Counted from the first letter of the stretch, positions 10,823 through 21,155 are shown. The stretch is 64,000 nucleotides of DNA from Megascapheus bottae (GCA_024803745.1 JANJXV010000040.1:1358576-1422575), one strand, 5' to 3'. The notes: generated by a model from the sequence alone, not told the origin. Program-made: numbers and translations.

Positions 10823-11070
10823 CCTGGGCATCCGTGATTCCTGCCTGCCATCCCAGCTATTCAGGAGGCCGAGATCTGAAGATGGAGGTTCAAAGCCAGG
10901 CAGGAAAGTCCAGGAGACTCTGATCTCCAATGAACCACCAGAAAACCAGAAGGGGTGCTGTGGCTCAAGCGGTAGAGCGCCAGCCTGGAGCCGGAGAGCT
11001 CAGGGGACAGCGACCAGGCCCTGAGTTCAAGCCCCACGACTGACGAATAAGAAAAGAAATAATAAACTAA
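10823..11070 (+). mobile_element. 7SL-Geo composite SINE
   Basis: Contains CCATCCCAGCTATTCAGGAG, the CTGATCTCCAATGAACCACC linker, then Geo (GTGGCTCAAGCGGTAGAGC to GAGTTCAAGCCCC). It ends in an A-rich tail into which the next SINE has inserted. Confidence 0.9.
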
Positions 11071-11083
11071 AAAAGAAGTGGGG

Positions 11084-11280
11084 TGGGGCCGGGAGTTTGG
11101 CCTAGTGGTTAAAGTGATTGCCCAGCATGCATGAAGACCCGGGTTCGATTCCTTGGTACCACATACATAGAAAAAAGCCGGAAATGGTGCTGAGGCTCAA
11201 GTGGTAGAGCTCTAGCCTTGAGAAAATTCCAAGGACAGTGCTCAGGCCCTGAGCTCAAGCCCAGGACTGGAAAAAAAAAA
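11084..11280 (+). mobile_element. IDL-Geo dimeric SINE, intact with TSD
   Basis: The left monomer starts GGCCGGGAGTTTGGCCTAGTG and carries a tRNA-like B box GGGTTCGATTCC. An A-rich linker (ACATAGAAAAAAG) joins the Geo monomer with GGCTCAAGTGGTAGAGC and CAAGCCCAGGACTGG, followed by poly(A). AGAAGTGGGG at 11074-11083 is repeated exactly at 11281-11290, a target-site duplication, so boundaries are firm and the copy is relatively recent. Confidence 0.95.
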
Positions 11281-11290
11281 AGAAGTGGGG

Positions 11291-12163
11291 CTTGTTTTAT
11301 CTCGGGGTGATGGTACTGCAGCCAGCTTGAATGCCTGCTCATTTTCCCCAGCTTTCCTTCTGGTCTCTCTTGAAATTCTCCCAGTAGATGCTCTACCTTA
11401 GCCAACCTTCAACCATTTGCAAGTTCTATCTTTCACTGCTGGTGGGGTGGGGGGGGAAGCACCATCTTCTAATCCCACCCCTCCCCATTCTCACTCCCAA
11501 CCCCCCAGCCCACCCTCTGTCCAGGTAACTGATGGAGTCACCACATCAGTGATTCTGGAACAATCAACCCAACCTGCAAAAAAGAAACAGGTTGGCACCA
11601 GAGATGGTGCCAACATTTAAGGATCGGGAAAGGGGGGGGGGCCCTTCACGCCACCTGTGCGCAGAAGGTTCTAGCAATGGCTGTGTGTTCAAGCTAAGAG
11701 ACAGAAGTTGTAGACAACAGCTACTCAAGGCAGCCATGCCTAAACCCCCTCCCCTCGAGCTTTTCTGGGCGCGCTCTTTCCTTATCTCACCCGTCCTCTT
11801 CTTGTCCCCAGACACTCACCGACTCACCTCGGTTCCTTTAGCCAAACCAAGGTCTTCTTCACTAAGACAAAAAATGGGGTCCCCATTCCCTCCTTATCTC
11901 TTTCCAAACAGAGAAGGAACCACGCAGGAGATGCTTACAGCTTAATCAACACGAGGGGGGACGGGGAGGAGATTTGGGCATTGCCATCATTTCCTTCAAG
12001 TTGACAGAAAGAAAGAAAACACACAAACCAAACCCTGAAACACTGTAACATAGCAGGAGGTCGACTTCTCTCCCTGCCAGAATCAGCTATACCACTGGAC
12101 AACCTCATCGGAGCCTTATCTGGGCTTGATGGCTTCCGACAGGATTCTAGAACAGCTCAGAAA
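11291..12163. other. unique sequence, no gene seen
   Basis: Unique block with C- and G-rich patches (11440-11520, 11629-11643). ORFs on both strands overlap and show no domain. Confidence 0.45.
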
Positions 12164-12384
12164 TCCAGCTGGTGGCTCACGACTGTCATCCCAGCTACTC
12201 TGGAGGCTGAGATCTAAGGATCTGGTTCAAAGTCAGTGCTGGCAGGAAAGTCGGTGCGATTCTTATCCCTAAGAAACCACCCAAAAGCCACAAGTGGAGC
12301 TGTGGTTCAAGTGGCAAAGCTCCAGCCTTGAGTGAACATAAAAAGCTCTGGGTTGGTACTCTGGCCCTGAATTCAAGCCCCAGG

Positions 12385-12385
<1 letters not shown>
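12164..12385 (+). mobile_element. 7SL-Geo composite SINE
   Basis: GCTGGTGGCTCACGACTGTC head, CTACTCTGGAGGCTGAGATC, a linker, then Geo with GTGGTTCAAGTGGCAAAGC. Its CAAGCCCCAGGA end passes straight into an AC array. Confidence 0.88.

Positions 12386-12470
<85 letters not shown>
12384..12470. repeat. (AC)n-(CT)n array at SINE 3' end
   Basis: About 14 AC units then about 29 CT units, starting at the last bases of the preceding Geo element. Confidence 0.97.
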
Positions 12471-12473
<3 letters not shown>

Positions 12474-12949
12474 ATCCCCCCCACACCCCGAATCTACAAT
12501 TCACAACGCTGGCATGGATACAGGGAAGAAAAGTCCATAGAGAATATTACTGCCCTGAGATGGAATTAATGGCAAAGTCATATCTATGTCAAATACACAC
12601 AATAAAACTTAATGACTCCTCATGAAATATTTTGTTGATGTCACATGGGTCTAATCTAATGTTGGATTTCCTTTGGTTGTAGTTGTTTGAGTCTTCTTTT
12701 CCTTGCTTTGCTCCCCCTCCTCCTCTCCCACTCCTCTCCCCTCCCCTCTTTGTCTCCTGAGGCTTATTCCCTTGGGGAATGTATTAGTTACCTAGGAAAC
12801 CTTAATGCCATTTTATTTTATTTTATATATATGTATTTTATGAGTGGGTTTGAGGCAGTATAAAGATAATTTATAGGGTGGTTAGAGATTCAAGTCAGGA
12901 CTGGTGAGACACTTTTCCTGCCTCTCTGTATAGTGACAAGACACAGCTT
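12471..12949. other. unique AT-leaning sequence
   Basis: No exon or known repeat recognised. A TTTTA run occurs at 12810-12840. Confidence 0.4.
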
Positions 12950-13120
12950 TCCTCTGTCATTATGGGTCGTTTCTTCAAGCGTAATTAGGAAGACGCATTT
13001 TCTGTTTCACAAAACAAGTTGATTCATTGTGGTTTCATGCTTCGCAGTCACACACGACATTGTTCAAGGTAAGCCCTGAGCTTAATTAGCAGAAACAACC
13101 ACCCTGTCTTAGAGCATGCA
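12950..13120. promoter_or_regulatory. candidate conserved non-coding element
   Basis: Unique AT-leaning sequence with retained CpGs and homeodomain-type cores (GTAATTAGG, CTTAATTAGC), free of simple repeats. It has the look of a mammalian conserved element, judged by eye only. Confidence 0.3.
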
Positions 13121-13544
13121 ATTTGGAAATGCTGGGGTGAGGTGGGAGGGGTGCGGGGGGGGGGCTGTGATGGAATTTCTTGGAAATCCTTCAACTCGGT
13201 CTCTTCATGCCCCACCGTGGTCTGTGTTGAGAAATGACAAGAATTCGACCTCTCATTTCTGGTTGTCTATGGTCTCTGCGTGAAAGTATGCCTGGGTGAA
13301 AGGGAGGCAGGACACCAATAATGAAGGAACCCTTCTTTGACTGTGAAGATGGAAATAACCCATCAGGACAGTAATGGAGAATTCCAGCCTCACAATGAGG
13401 TCGGGAAGGGTAGCTTGTATGAGATCTAGCCCTGGGGAGAATTTTACCCTCATTAGTTTGTTTTGTCTTTGGCATAAAGGGGGTTTTGCCAATTCTAGCT
13501 GGGTGGGTTTGTCTTCGTTGTTTGGGACTGGTTTGGATTTTGTG

Positions 13545-13720
13545 TGAGTGCTGGGGCTTGAACTCAGGACCTGGATGCTGTCTCTGGGCTGTTTGTGCTC
13601 AAAGCGGGTGCTCTACCACTTTGAGCCACAGCTCCACTTCTGGTTTTCTGGTGATTCCTTGGAGATCGGAGTCTCACGGACTTTCTTGCCTGGGCTGGCT
13701 TTGAACCGTGATCTCACACA
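13545..13720 (-). mobile_element. 7SL-Geo SINE (antisense), partial
   Basis: Reads GGGGCTTGAACTCAGGACC, CTCTACCACTTTGAGCC and GGCTGGCTTTGAACCGTGAT. The far end of the left arm is cut short at a CACACATGTG string. Confidence 0.85.
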
Positions 13721-13727
13721 TGTGCAC

Positions 13728-13960
13728 TGGTTACTGGGGTTTGAACTCAGGGCCTAAGATTTTCCTTTTGCTCAAGTCCAGCACTCTACCACTGTGAGCC
13801 ACAATTCCACGTCTTCCTTTTTCTGAATCGTTTTTGTTTTTTTTTAGAGATATGAATCTCATGGACTTTCCTGCCCAGACTGGCTTTGACCCCCGATTCT
13901 CAGATCTCAGCCTCCAAGGTAGCTGGGATAACAGTTATAAACCACCAGTGTTTGGCTAGT
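13728..13960 (-). mobile_element. 7SL-Geo SINE (antisense)
   Basis: A second antisense copy directly follows the first: GGGGTTTGAACTCAGGGCC, GCACTCTACCACTGTGAGCC, then the 7SL-like arm (TCAGATCTCAGCCTCCAAGG and TAGCTGGGATAACAG). Confidence 0.85.
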
Positions 13961-14125
13961 CTCCACATTAAAAAGAAAAATAGGTAACATCAAGAGACAA
14001 AGACTCATATGCAGAAAGTTTGTCCAGGGCCTTGATAAACTCTAGGCAGGCTCTGCAGTTATTTCTCTTGTACAGATTTTAAAACGTGAGGCATGAAAAA
14101 GAAGTTACTTTGCAGCCAGCCTAGG

Positions 14126-14127
<2 letters not shown>

Positions 14128-14181
<54 letters not shown>
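14128..14181. repeat. (CA)n microsatellite
   Basis: About 26 CA units, among the longest pure runs here. Confidence 0.97.
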
Positions 14182-14185
<4 letters not shown>

Positions 14186-15584
14186 CAGAGAGTGAACAGA
14201 AAACAACACAAAATTGAGCCCTGACAGAGTCTGTCACCCCTGCATCATTTAGCCTTGGCCTAAGAGAGACCAGGAAGAGCTCAGACGGGGCCCAAATCTC
14301 CTATGTCCATTCTCAGGGATCGACCACTTCTTCAGTGTCCATACCGTCGGGTCTCCTGGTGGAGAGAAGGAAAATAATGAAGGCCACAGAGAGGACTGAA
14401 TTCAGTCCACCTTTGCAGAAGGCAGCTTCTGCCAGGATCCAGGTTTTGCATTTAGACGAATGGCTGATTTCGCACCCATCTCTTCCTTGGTGTGGTCTGT
14501 TCTGTGTAGGACTCGACTCCATCTAACTGCTTGTGGCAGTCTTGGGTCTAAGAAAGCCTCACAGGCGTAAGACTGACAAATCCATTCCATGCCAGCTTAC
14601 TTTAAAAACAAAAACAAAAACAAAATCCTCCCAGTTCAGGCCAATCATTGGCATGGCTTCAAAAGCTAGGGGAAAGAGGCCTTTTGATTCCAACTACCGG
14701 TGTTTGTAGAATGACGATACACACAGGAAAGAAAGGATTGGGGTGGGGGGGGAGAAAGAAAAATGTAATCCTTAGGTCTCTGGTAAGTATTAAGTCTAAA
14801 CGTCCACTTAACAAGCTGCAGAATACTGGATCTGAAACAGGGTGGGGGGACGGAATGGATGGATGGATGTTTCGGTGCATATGTTTCATTTGAATTCTCT
14901 CCTGTCGCAAGGGGCTACCGGTTACAAATTTCTGTCTGTCTCGCGCAGAGATTTAAATGTCATTTGGAGTTCAGACTGCACAGGCAAGCCAGCATTCAAA
15001 AATCTGCCTGTGAAGGAGCTTTGAAATCTGGGGGGGGGATTGTGGGGGGGCGGTGGCTGCCAGAGAGAGCTACCCGCACAAGGCACATTTTTGGGTCTCC
15101 TTCGCCCTCCAAATGAGAAAGAGAAATTTCCATGGGTCTTTTTTTTTTACCCCCCCCCAACTCCTCCAAAATGTTTCGCACCCAAACTTTTCAACAAGTC
15201 CCCAAGTTATAAATTAGCGCCTTTGGGAGTCAACGGAGAAAGGGTAACTTGGCAGGTTTTTCTGACAGTGATCATTCTGTTTCCTTCATTTCCAGGCCCC
15301 CCCCCACCCCCCGACTTTACCTTGGGAAGAAAGCAGTTGAAAAGTGGCACCTGGCAAAGTTGGAAACACTGAAATTTCTATACATTAATAAATCAGATCT
15401 GATGGTATTTTTTCTCTCTCTCACACCATTTTTTTCTGTATTTTTCCCCTGTTTTTGTTTTCTTTTCTTTCTGTCTTGTCTATATATCTTTGTGTGATGG
15501 ACACAGAAATGGAGAGACAGGGGGAACGAAGGCCACCGGTGTAAAAACTAAACTCTGCAACTTGTGGTTGGGGAAGGGAGGTAA
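14182..15584. other. unique sequence, no gene seen
   Basis: 1.4 kb of unique DNA with C-runs (15143-15170, 15297-15312). Short ORFs show no domain. It could hold unrecognised old repeats. Confidence 0.4.
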
Positions 15585-15695
15585 AAACTGGGAGGGGGGG
15601 AGGTCAAGGGAAGAGGTGACATTATCCAAAAGGAAATGTGCTCCTTACCTGACTTATGCAACTGTCACCCCTCTTTTAAAAAAAAAGTTTGTGAT
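15585..15695 (+). mobile_element. L1 3' UTR tail (truncated)
   Basis: G-rich stretch, then GGAAATGTGCTCCTTACCTG and ACTTATGCAACTGTCACCCC, ending in A-rich DNA. This is the usual 3' end pattern of rodent L1. The same sequence in antisense occurs at 23765 and 44795, confirming a dispersed family. No ORF2 remains. Confidence 0.6.
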
Positions 15696-15788
15696 GAGTC
15701 TGTGGTGGACCCCCAAAAAATAGGATCCCAAGAGAAAGAAGAAGCACACTCTACATTCCCAATAGTAAGACTTGGAAAACAGAGACCA

Positions 15789-15853
15789 GCCACCATATTG
15801 GATAACAACAAATGGCCGCCATATTGGATAACAGAAACTGGCTGCCATACTGG
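15789..15853. promoter_or_regulatory. three tandem YY1-like sites, 26-bp period
   Basis: GCCACCATATTGG (15789), GCCGCCATATTGG (15815) and GCTGCCATACTGG (15841) lie exactly 26 bp apart, each followed by ATAACA or ATCTGT. The core CCGCCATNTTGG matches the YY1 consensus as known from the literature. The second copy is the best. Binding is inferred. Confidence 0.6.
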
Positions 15854-16379
15854 ATCTGTGTATGAATGTCTTCTTCCATCCCTTCAGACCTGGAAAGGAT
15901 TTGAGATTTCCCCTTCCCCTTCAAGTCTCTTACTTTACAGAACAAGGCTCTACAACTCCCTGACTCCCTCCCCCCAAAATAAATACATAAAGGGGAGAAG
16001 TGATACTCAACAAGGTAGGAAGTCCCAGAAGGATTGCTTTGTGTCTCCTCCTCCACACAACTTCCAGAACCACACATGTTGCTTTCTCCCACGACACCCT
16101 GCCAATCTCTCCCCACCCCCTCCTTCTCTGCCATCTCTTCATCCCTCACTACCTTATTTGTAATATTTCCTCTTCTTCATTTTGTTCCCATGGTGGGTTC
16201 CTGGACAAAGGGGAGAGAAAGAGGGAGAGAGAGAGAGAGAGCGTTAAGGCAAGCCCCTCACACTGTCACAGAACTACGGGGTGAGAAGGTGAACGATTCC
16301 GAACAAAATACATTACATCTGTGAATGAGGACGGAAAAGATGGCAGAATGGGACCTAAGAGATTGGGAAAGAATGAGGG

Positions 16380-16510
16380 ACGGATCACGTCTGCCATCAC
16401 AGCTCATCAAGAGGCTGAGATCTGAGGATCATGGTTTGAAGCCAGTCTGGGATAGACTCTTATCTCCAATTAACCACCTAAAAATCAGACTGGAGCCATG
16501 GCTCAAAATG
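16380..16510 (+). mobile_element. 7SL-Geo SINE, 3'-truncated
   Basis: CTGCCATCACAGCTCATCAAG, AGGCTGAGATCTGAGGATCA and ATCTCCAATTAACCACC, then only the start of Geo (CATGGCTCAAAATGATGG) before a GA-rich array. Confidence 0.8.
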
Positions 16511-16520
16511 ATGGGGGAGT

Positions 16521-16599
16521 AGGAGGGGGAGAGGGGGAGGAAGATGAAGAGGAGGAGGAGGAGGAGGAGGAGGAGGAGGAGGAGGAGGAGGAGGAGGAA
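16521..16599. repeat. (GGA)n array at a broken SINE
   Basis: Purine-only GGA tract starting where the preceding Geo element is interrupted; pure GAG from about 16549. Confidence 0.93.
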
Positions 16600-16787
16600 A
16601 CTAAACAGCAGACCTTCCCCAGACACCTAGAACGGAAGGAAACCAACTTCCTAGCTGGGTGGCTAAGAAGTTTAGCCATATCAGGAAGGGTGGAACAGAG
16701 CTCATTTCCAGATCCCAGGATGGTACCAAGGAAGATGCCTGCTACTGTTTCTAATTCCATGCAATGTCTCCTGCTAACCAGCCAAAG

Positions 16788-16840
16788 GCCAGCCTGGAAG
16801 GGTGGTTCAAGTAGCAGAGCACCAGTGATGAACAAAAAAC

Positions 16841-16842
<2 letters not shown>
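16788..16842 (+). mobile_element. Geo SINE fragment
   Basis: Reads GGTGGTTCAAGTAGCAGAGC followed by an A-rich string that ends in an AC array. Only the first half of Geo is present. Confidence 0.6.

Positions 16843-16875
<33 letters not shown>
16842..16875. repeat. (AC)n microsatellite at SINE tail
   Basis: About 17 AC units beginning in the A-rich string after the Geo fragment. Confidence 0.95.
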
Positions 16876-16878
<3 letters not shown>

Positions 16879-17184
16879 AAGCCTGCAGGACGGAAACACG
16901 GTGTCTTTTATGACCATATTGTTTCATCCTCAGCAAGGCAAAGCCAGTTCACATTTCAAAAGTAATCCATGCTATCTAAGCCCATTGGCAGAATAGAGGG
17001 TGGAAAATGGTGGCTTTGGAATCGTTTCAGGAAGAGAACTTGGTAACATTCAATGTCCATTCGTGATCAACACATACTCGGAATATTACGTGGAGTGAAA
17101 AAGCCTTCCATTAAAAAAAAATCAGATATTTTAGGAGATCACATTCTTTGTGGCATTTTTTTATTATTATTACAACGATCAGGC
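16876..17184. other. unique AT-leaning sequence
   Basis: No gene. A weak L1-like string (ACATACTCGGAATATTACGTG) at about 17070 hints at an old LINE remnant, not enough to call. Confidence 0.3.
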
Positions 17185-17470
17185 CTAAAGGAATCTAATT
17201 ATTATTGTAAATGAGTCGAGCTCCTCATTCCTTCTGCGAGGAGAAGAATTTTGACTTGGGAGATGGCATCGCAGACCTTTCAGGAATGGCGTCGGTTGTA
17301 CTTTGCACACATTTTGTCCCGAGAGCCAGTGTGCATCCAAGCCTAGCACAATCTGTTGCACGTACATCTTGTATCTAATGAAACAATTGTGAACCGACAT
17401 GGCACTGCAGTTAATTAGATACACGTGGTGATTTCTAAAGGGGAATGTGCCAGTGTCCTTTATTTATTTG
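17185..17470. promoter_or_regulatory. candidate conserved non-coding element
   Basis: A unique island with CTAATTATTATTG, GTTAATTAGATAC and an E-box-like ACACGTGG, several retained CpGs (GAGTCGAGC, GGCGTCGG) and no microsatellite. The composition is like developmental enhancers. Inference only. Confidence 0.35.
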
Positions 17471-18221
17471 GAAATACATCAAAAAAAAAAACCCACCAAC
17501 AATGAGTCGAATTGATGGTTCAACAGAGGGATAAATAGACCTTAAGCTTTGCTTGATGTCTGGGTCTGTCTCCCACAATTAAACTTCAAACAAGGAGGAA
17601 AATCTTCATTTCTTCTTTTTTTTTTCCTGGTTTTGTTTTTTTTGCCCATAGAATGGTTCCCAGCTTTATTATTGCTTAAGCCAAATCAGTCACATCCCTG
17701 AGAACTTAGAAAATATCTGTGCCGGTGTCACGGGAAGAGCACTGGACAAGGAGTCACGAGACGGGATGTTAACTTGTCTCCAATCTGAGACTACTACATA
17801 AATACCCATGTAAGCACTCGGCTCAGCTCTGAAAATGTTCCTTTTTTCCCCCCCTTTGGAAGATGAGGAGGTGGCACTGGATTCTGGCTCAGTTCTCTTC
17901 CACTCCCAAAGCTTTATCATCCTTTCAAATGGGCAGGTTGGCTCTGGGCTCTGAGATAGAGAGGGCGATGGGGACAGGCTATGACAGCAGGCTGTCGCCA
18001 GCCCGCTCCCGGCGACATCGCTCCTTCTCCTTGTGTGGGCCAAACTTTCTGCTCTGCCTCCAAGGACCAGATAATGAGACGGAGCTCATTTCCTCCGTGT
18101 TATCTCTGGAGCCACGAAAGAAATGCCGAATGTCTCTATGTCTCCACTGGCAGAGAGACACAGGGCTTCACAGGAAATCTTCAGGCTCTACGAAACAAGC
18201 AGCTCTGTGGTAAGGGGATTA
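17471..18221. other. unique sequence with inverted GATA pair
   Basis: Unique DNA, locally GC-rich at 17980-18060. At 18069-18105 AGATAA and ACGGAG are mirrored by CTCCGT and TTATCT. Open frames on both strands have no recognised domain. Confidence 0.4.
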
Positions 18222-18445
18222 GCTGTTTGTGGTCTTTAGCTCTCAGGAGGCTGAGATCTGAGGATCACGGTTCAAAGCCAGCTGGGGCAGAAAAGTCCAT
18301 GAAACTCTGATCTCCCATGAACCACCAGCAAACCAGACATGGAGCTATGGCTCAAGAAGTAGAGTATCAGCCTTGAGCTGAAGAGCTCAGGGACAGCACC
18401 CAGGCCCTGAGTTCAAATCCCGAGACCGACAAAAACAAATAACAC
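18222..18445 (+). mobile_element. 7SL-Geo composite SINE
   Basis: CTCAGGAGGCTGAGATCTG, the TCTCCCATGAACCACC linker, and Geo ATGGCTCAAGAAGTAGAG to GAGTTCAAATCCCGAG, with an A-rich tail. Confidence 0.88.
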
Positions 18446-18499
18446 AAATCAATAAAAAGAAAATGATCAGAAAAAGATAAAACAAAGTAAGGGGGGGGA

Positions 18500-18835
18500 A
18501 GTCCTTTGTTTCCTTATGTTTGCAGTTCTTTTCTGTATGGCTGTTATTTTAGATACACGGGAAGAGGTACTATGCTCAGGTACTGTGCCTTGGTGGTTTT
18601 CTGTGAAGACTCCCCTCTTGGTCTCACTGCATGTGAGCATCTGTCATATCCCGGGGTGTTTATTCTGGTTCCCTCCATTTCCTTGCAAACTCCACTATTT
18701 TATTCTAACAGCTGTGTAACATTCCATTGTGTAGAGGTACCACTGTTTTCGGATCTACTCATCTGCTTTGGGGACACCTGGGGTGTTTTCACATCATGGC
18801 TATTGTCAACGTGAGAGAACTCACAGGAAGCCAAC
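18500..18835 (-). mobile_element. old L1 fragment, antisense
   Basis: GTAACATTCCATTGTGTAGAG, then ACCACTGTTTTCGGATCTAC, ACACCTGGGGTGTTTTCACA and TGGCTATTGTCAACG follow, in order, the antisense of the ORF2 3' end of mammalian L1 as I recall it. Frames are broken, so it is a dead copy. The left limit is uncertain. Confidence 0.55.
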
Positions 18836-18949
18836 TCTTCTACACCTTAGCTTTGAACTTCCAGCCCTCAGAACGATAGGAAGAACTTTCCTGCAATCTC
18901 AGCTACCTACTCAGCTAGACTATGGCATTGGGTTATATGAACCCTGGTG

Positions 18950-19335
18950 AACGAATACACTTACACACGAATACATTCTGTATCTACAATCTCTATATAC
19001 ACTTCTATACGAATACACACTAACACACTTAGAACACTTCATATCCCTCCATCGGTATCTATGCACATTTATGTATTAATACACAGTAACACACTTAGGA
19101 AATTTCATACCTATTTATCTGTATCTATATATACTTATACACTAATATACTGTATATACAATTTCTATATATACTTATATACTAATACACACTAGCACAC
19201 TTAGGAAATTTATCTATCTCTATCTGTGCACATGTATGTACTAATACACACTAACACACTTAGGAAACTTCATATCTGTCTATTTATACCTATATACTCT
19301 TATATACTAATACACGCTAACATACGTAGGAAACT

Positions 19336-19370
<35 letters not shown>

Positions 19371-19371
19371 C
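18950..19371. repeat. 66-bp minisatellite ending in (ATCT)n
   Basis: AATACAC-type starts occur at 19012, 19078, 19144, 19184, 19243 and 19309, mostly 66 bp apart (one 40-bp and one 59-bp unit). Each is followed by CACACTTAGGAAA-like DNA and then a TAT/CTAT-rich half. The array ends in about nine ATCT units at 19337-19371. Confidence 0.85.
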
Positions 19372-20187
19372 TACCTATATCTATCTAGAGCTCTCTATCT
19401 CTATATCTTAGGACAGATTTCACAGAACGCAGACTTTAATCAATACAACGTCTGTCAAATGACCCATGAGGTAAGTTAGGGAAAAGGAAGGCCTTCCTTG
19501 TCAGAGAAGATATGGAGCAGTCTCCATATCTGGAAATCAGGGGTCTCTGTGCTTGGCCACACCATCCTTGCTAGCTGGACTCAGCATCTCTTTCCTTCTG
19601 AAAGTCCTCACATGAGTTTCACGATTCTTTATCATCAGGAAATAAGAGAAGATTTCTCCCCCCCCCACTTTCTTTTCCATGTCAAAATTTATTAGTATAA
19701 CCTCCACCCCACATACTGCCTCCCACCCCTTAAAAATAGCACATTCCTCTCTCGTGAAACAACCATGGCGCTGGTGGGGTGGTGGGGGCTGGGGGTAGGG
19801 GGTGGGGGGGGCAGGAGAGGGAGTTTGCTGTGAATTATTTTCTTTCTTTCCCACATAAATATAGTAAGAGAATGTGCAGTAGGACTTTGGGGGAAGATTG
19901 CAGCCATTTAGAGGAGGGGAGAGCTGAGCACTCTTGTTTTGGACGTAGCCAATTTCTACAACAGGGAAAACTGAGATTGGAGCCAAATTATGCCCAGAGC
20001 AACTGGCCTTTTCCTTCCCTCCCTCCTCAGACTTGGCTCTGAGATGAACCTTTTCCCTTTATCCAATCCATTATAATACGGTTCTCTCCGCTCCTATCCA
20101 CCTGCATAGGCTCAGAAGTCTGCTGACGCATGTATGTATTCGTGTTGTTGTTGTTTTCTCTTAAACATGTCCACAGCACTCCTGTTG
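19372..20187. other. unique sequence, no gene seen
   Basis: Unique DNA with a G-rich patch at 19770-19815. No element recognised. Confidence 0.4.
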
Positions 20188-20219
<32 letters not shown>

Positions 20220-20385
20220 GAGAGAGAGACAGAGAGAGAGAGACAGAGACAGAGACAGACAGACAGAGACAGAGGAGAGAGAGACAGAGACACAGAGAGA
20301 CAGACACACACAGAGAGACAGAGAGAAGCAGGGAGAGACAGAAAAAGAGAGGAGAGAGAGAGAGAGAATGAGAGAGTGAGAGAGA
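20188..20385. repeat. (AG)n/(ACAG)n purine-rich array
   Basis: Interrupted AG and ACAGAG units, nearly all purine with regularly placed C. Confidence 0.93.
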
Positions 20386-20712
20386 TCTTGACTAGCTCTC
20401 TGTATCCATTCTTACTTGCTATGGCTAAGGAGCACACTGATGGTTTATCTTAGGGGGAAGCAATGACCTGAGATAATTCTTGAGAACCTCTTTGAGTTCC
20501 CAGGAAACGACGGATGACTTAACCATAGGATTCATGTAGGCCATTCACCTGCTATTGGCAAAGCAAAATGGAAATAAAAATGGCTTGGTTTCTAATTCTG
20601 TTCTGGGCTCTGCTCAGTCATCCTTTGTGTGGCTGTCTGGTTCTGGAGTTGGTTGCATTAGCTTGTCCAGTGATCCTAAGACCTGTGTCATATGTGCTTC
20701 CAACAAATTCAA
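20386..20712. other. unique sequence, no gene seen
   Basis: Short non-repetitive block, nothing recognised. Confidence 0.4.
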
Positions 20713-20960
20713 AGCCAGGAGTGGGTGACTCCTGCCTGCCACCCCAGCTGCTCAGGAGGCTGAGATCTGAGGATTCCAGGACCAGGCCAGTCCAGGATGG
20801 GAAGCCATGAGATTCTTATCTCCAAGACACTGCTCAGGAAAAAAAGAAAACAGAAGCAGTGCTGTGGTTCAAAGGGCTAAAGTGCTCGCCTCGAGCTAAA
20901 GAAGTTCAGGCATAGCACCCAGGCCCAGAGTTCAAGCCCCAGGACTAGCGAAAACAAACA
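20713..20960 (+). mobile_element. 7SL-Geo composite SINE
   Basis: AGCTGCTCAGGAGGCTGAG, CTTATCTCCAAGACACTGC, then Geo GTGGTTCAAAGGGCTAAAG and GAGTTCAAGCCCCAGGAC with an A-rich tail. Confidence 0.87.
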
Positions 20961-20979
20961 AACACAACAGCAATAACCA

Positions 20980-21155
20980 AGTAGATTGAGGGGATGGGTA
21001 GAAGTGGCGGGAGATGGGGGAGAAAGATGAGAAGGGTGACATCGATGAAAATACATTGTTCTCACACACTGGCATGTGGAATAGAAATCCTTTGTACAAC
21101 TACTTAAAAACAATAGAAGTAAATAAATCATTTTTTAAAATACATAAAATTCTAC
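20980..21155 (+). mobile_element. L1 3' UTR tail (truncated)
   Basis: Purine-rich stretch, then GAAAATACATTGTTCTCACAC and ATCCTTTGTACAACTAC before A-rich DNA, resembling the rodent L1 3' end. More diverged than the copy at 15585. Confidence 0.45.

Noticed and set aside
11084..11165. tRNA gene (A box and GGGTTCGATTCC B box)
   Set aside because: This is the left monomer of a dimeric SINE repeated nine times in the window. It lacks an intact acceptor stem and carries an A-rich linker and Geo.
17690..18043. 117-codon minus-strand frame in unique DNA
   Set aside because: No recognisable domain, no splice or promoter support, and overlapping plus-strand frames of equal length.
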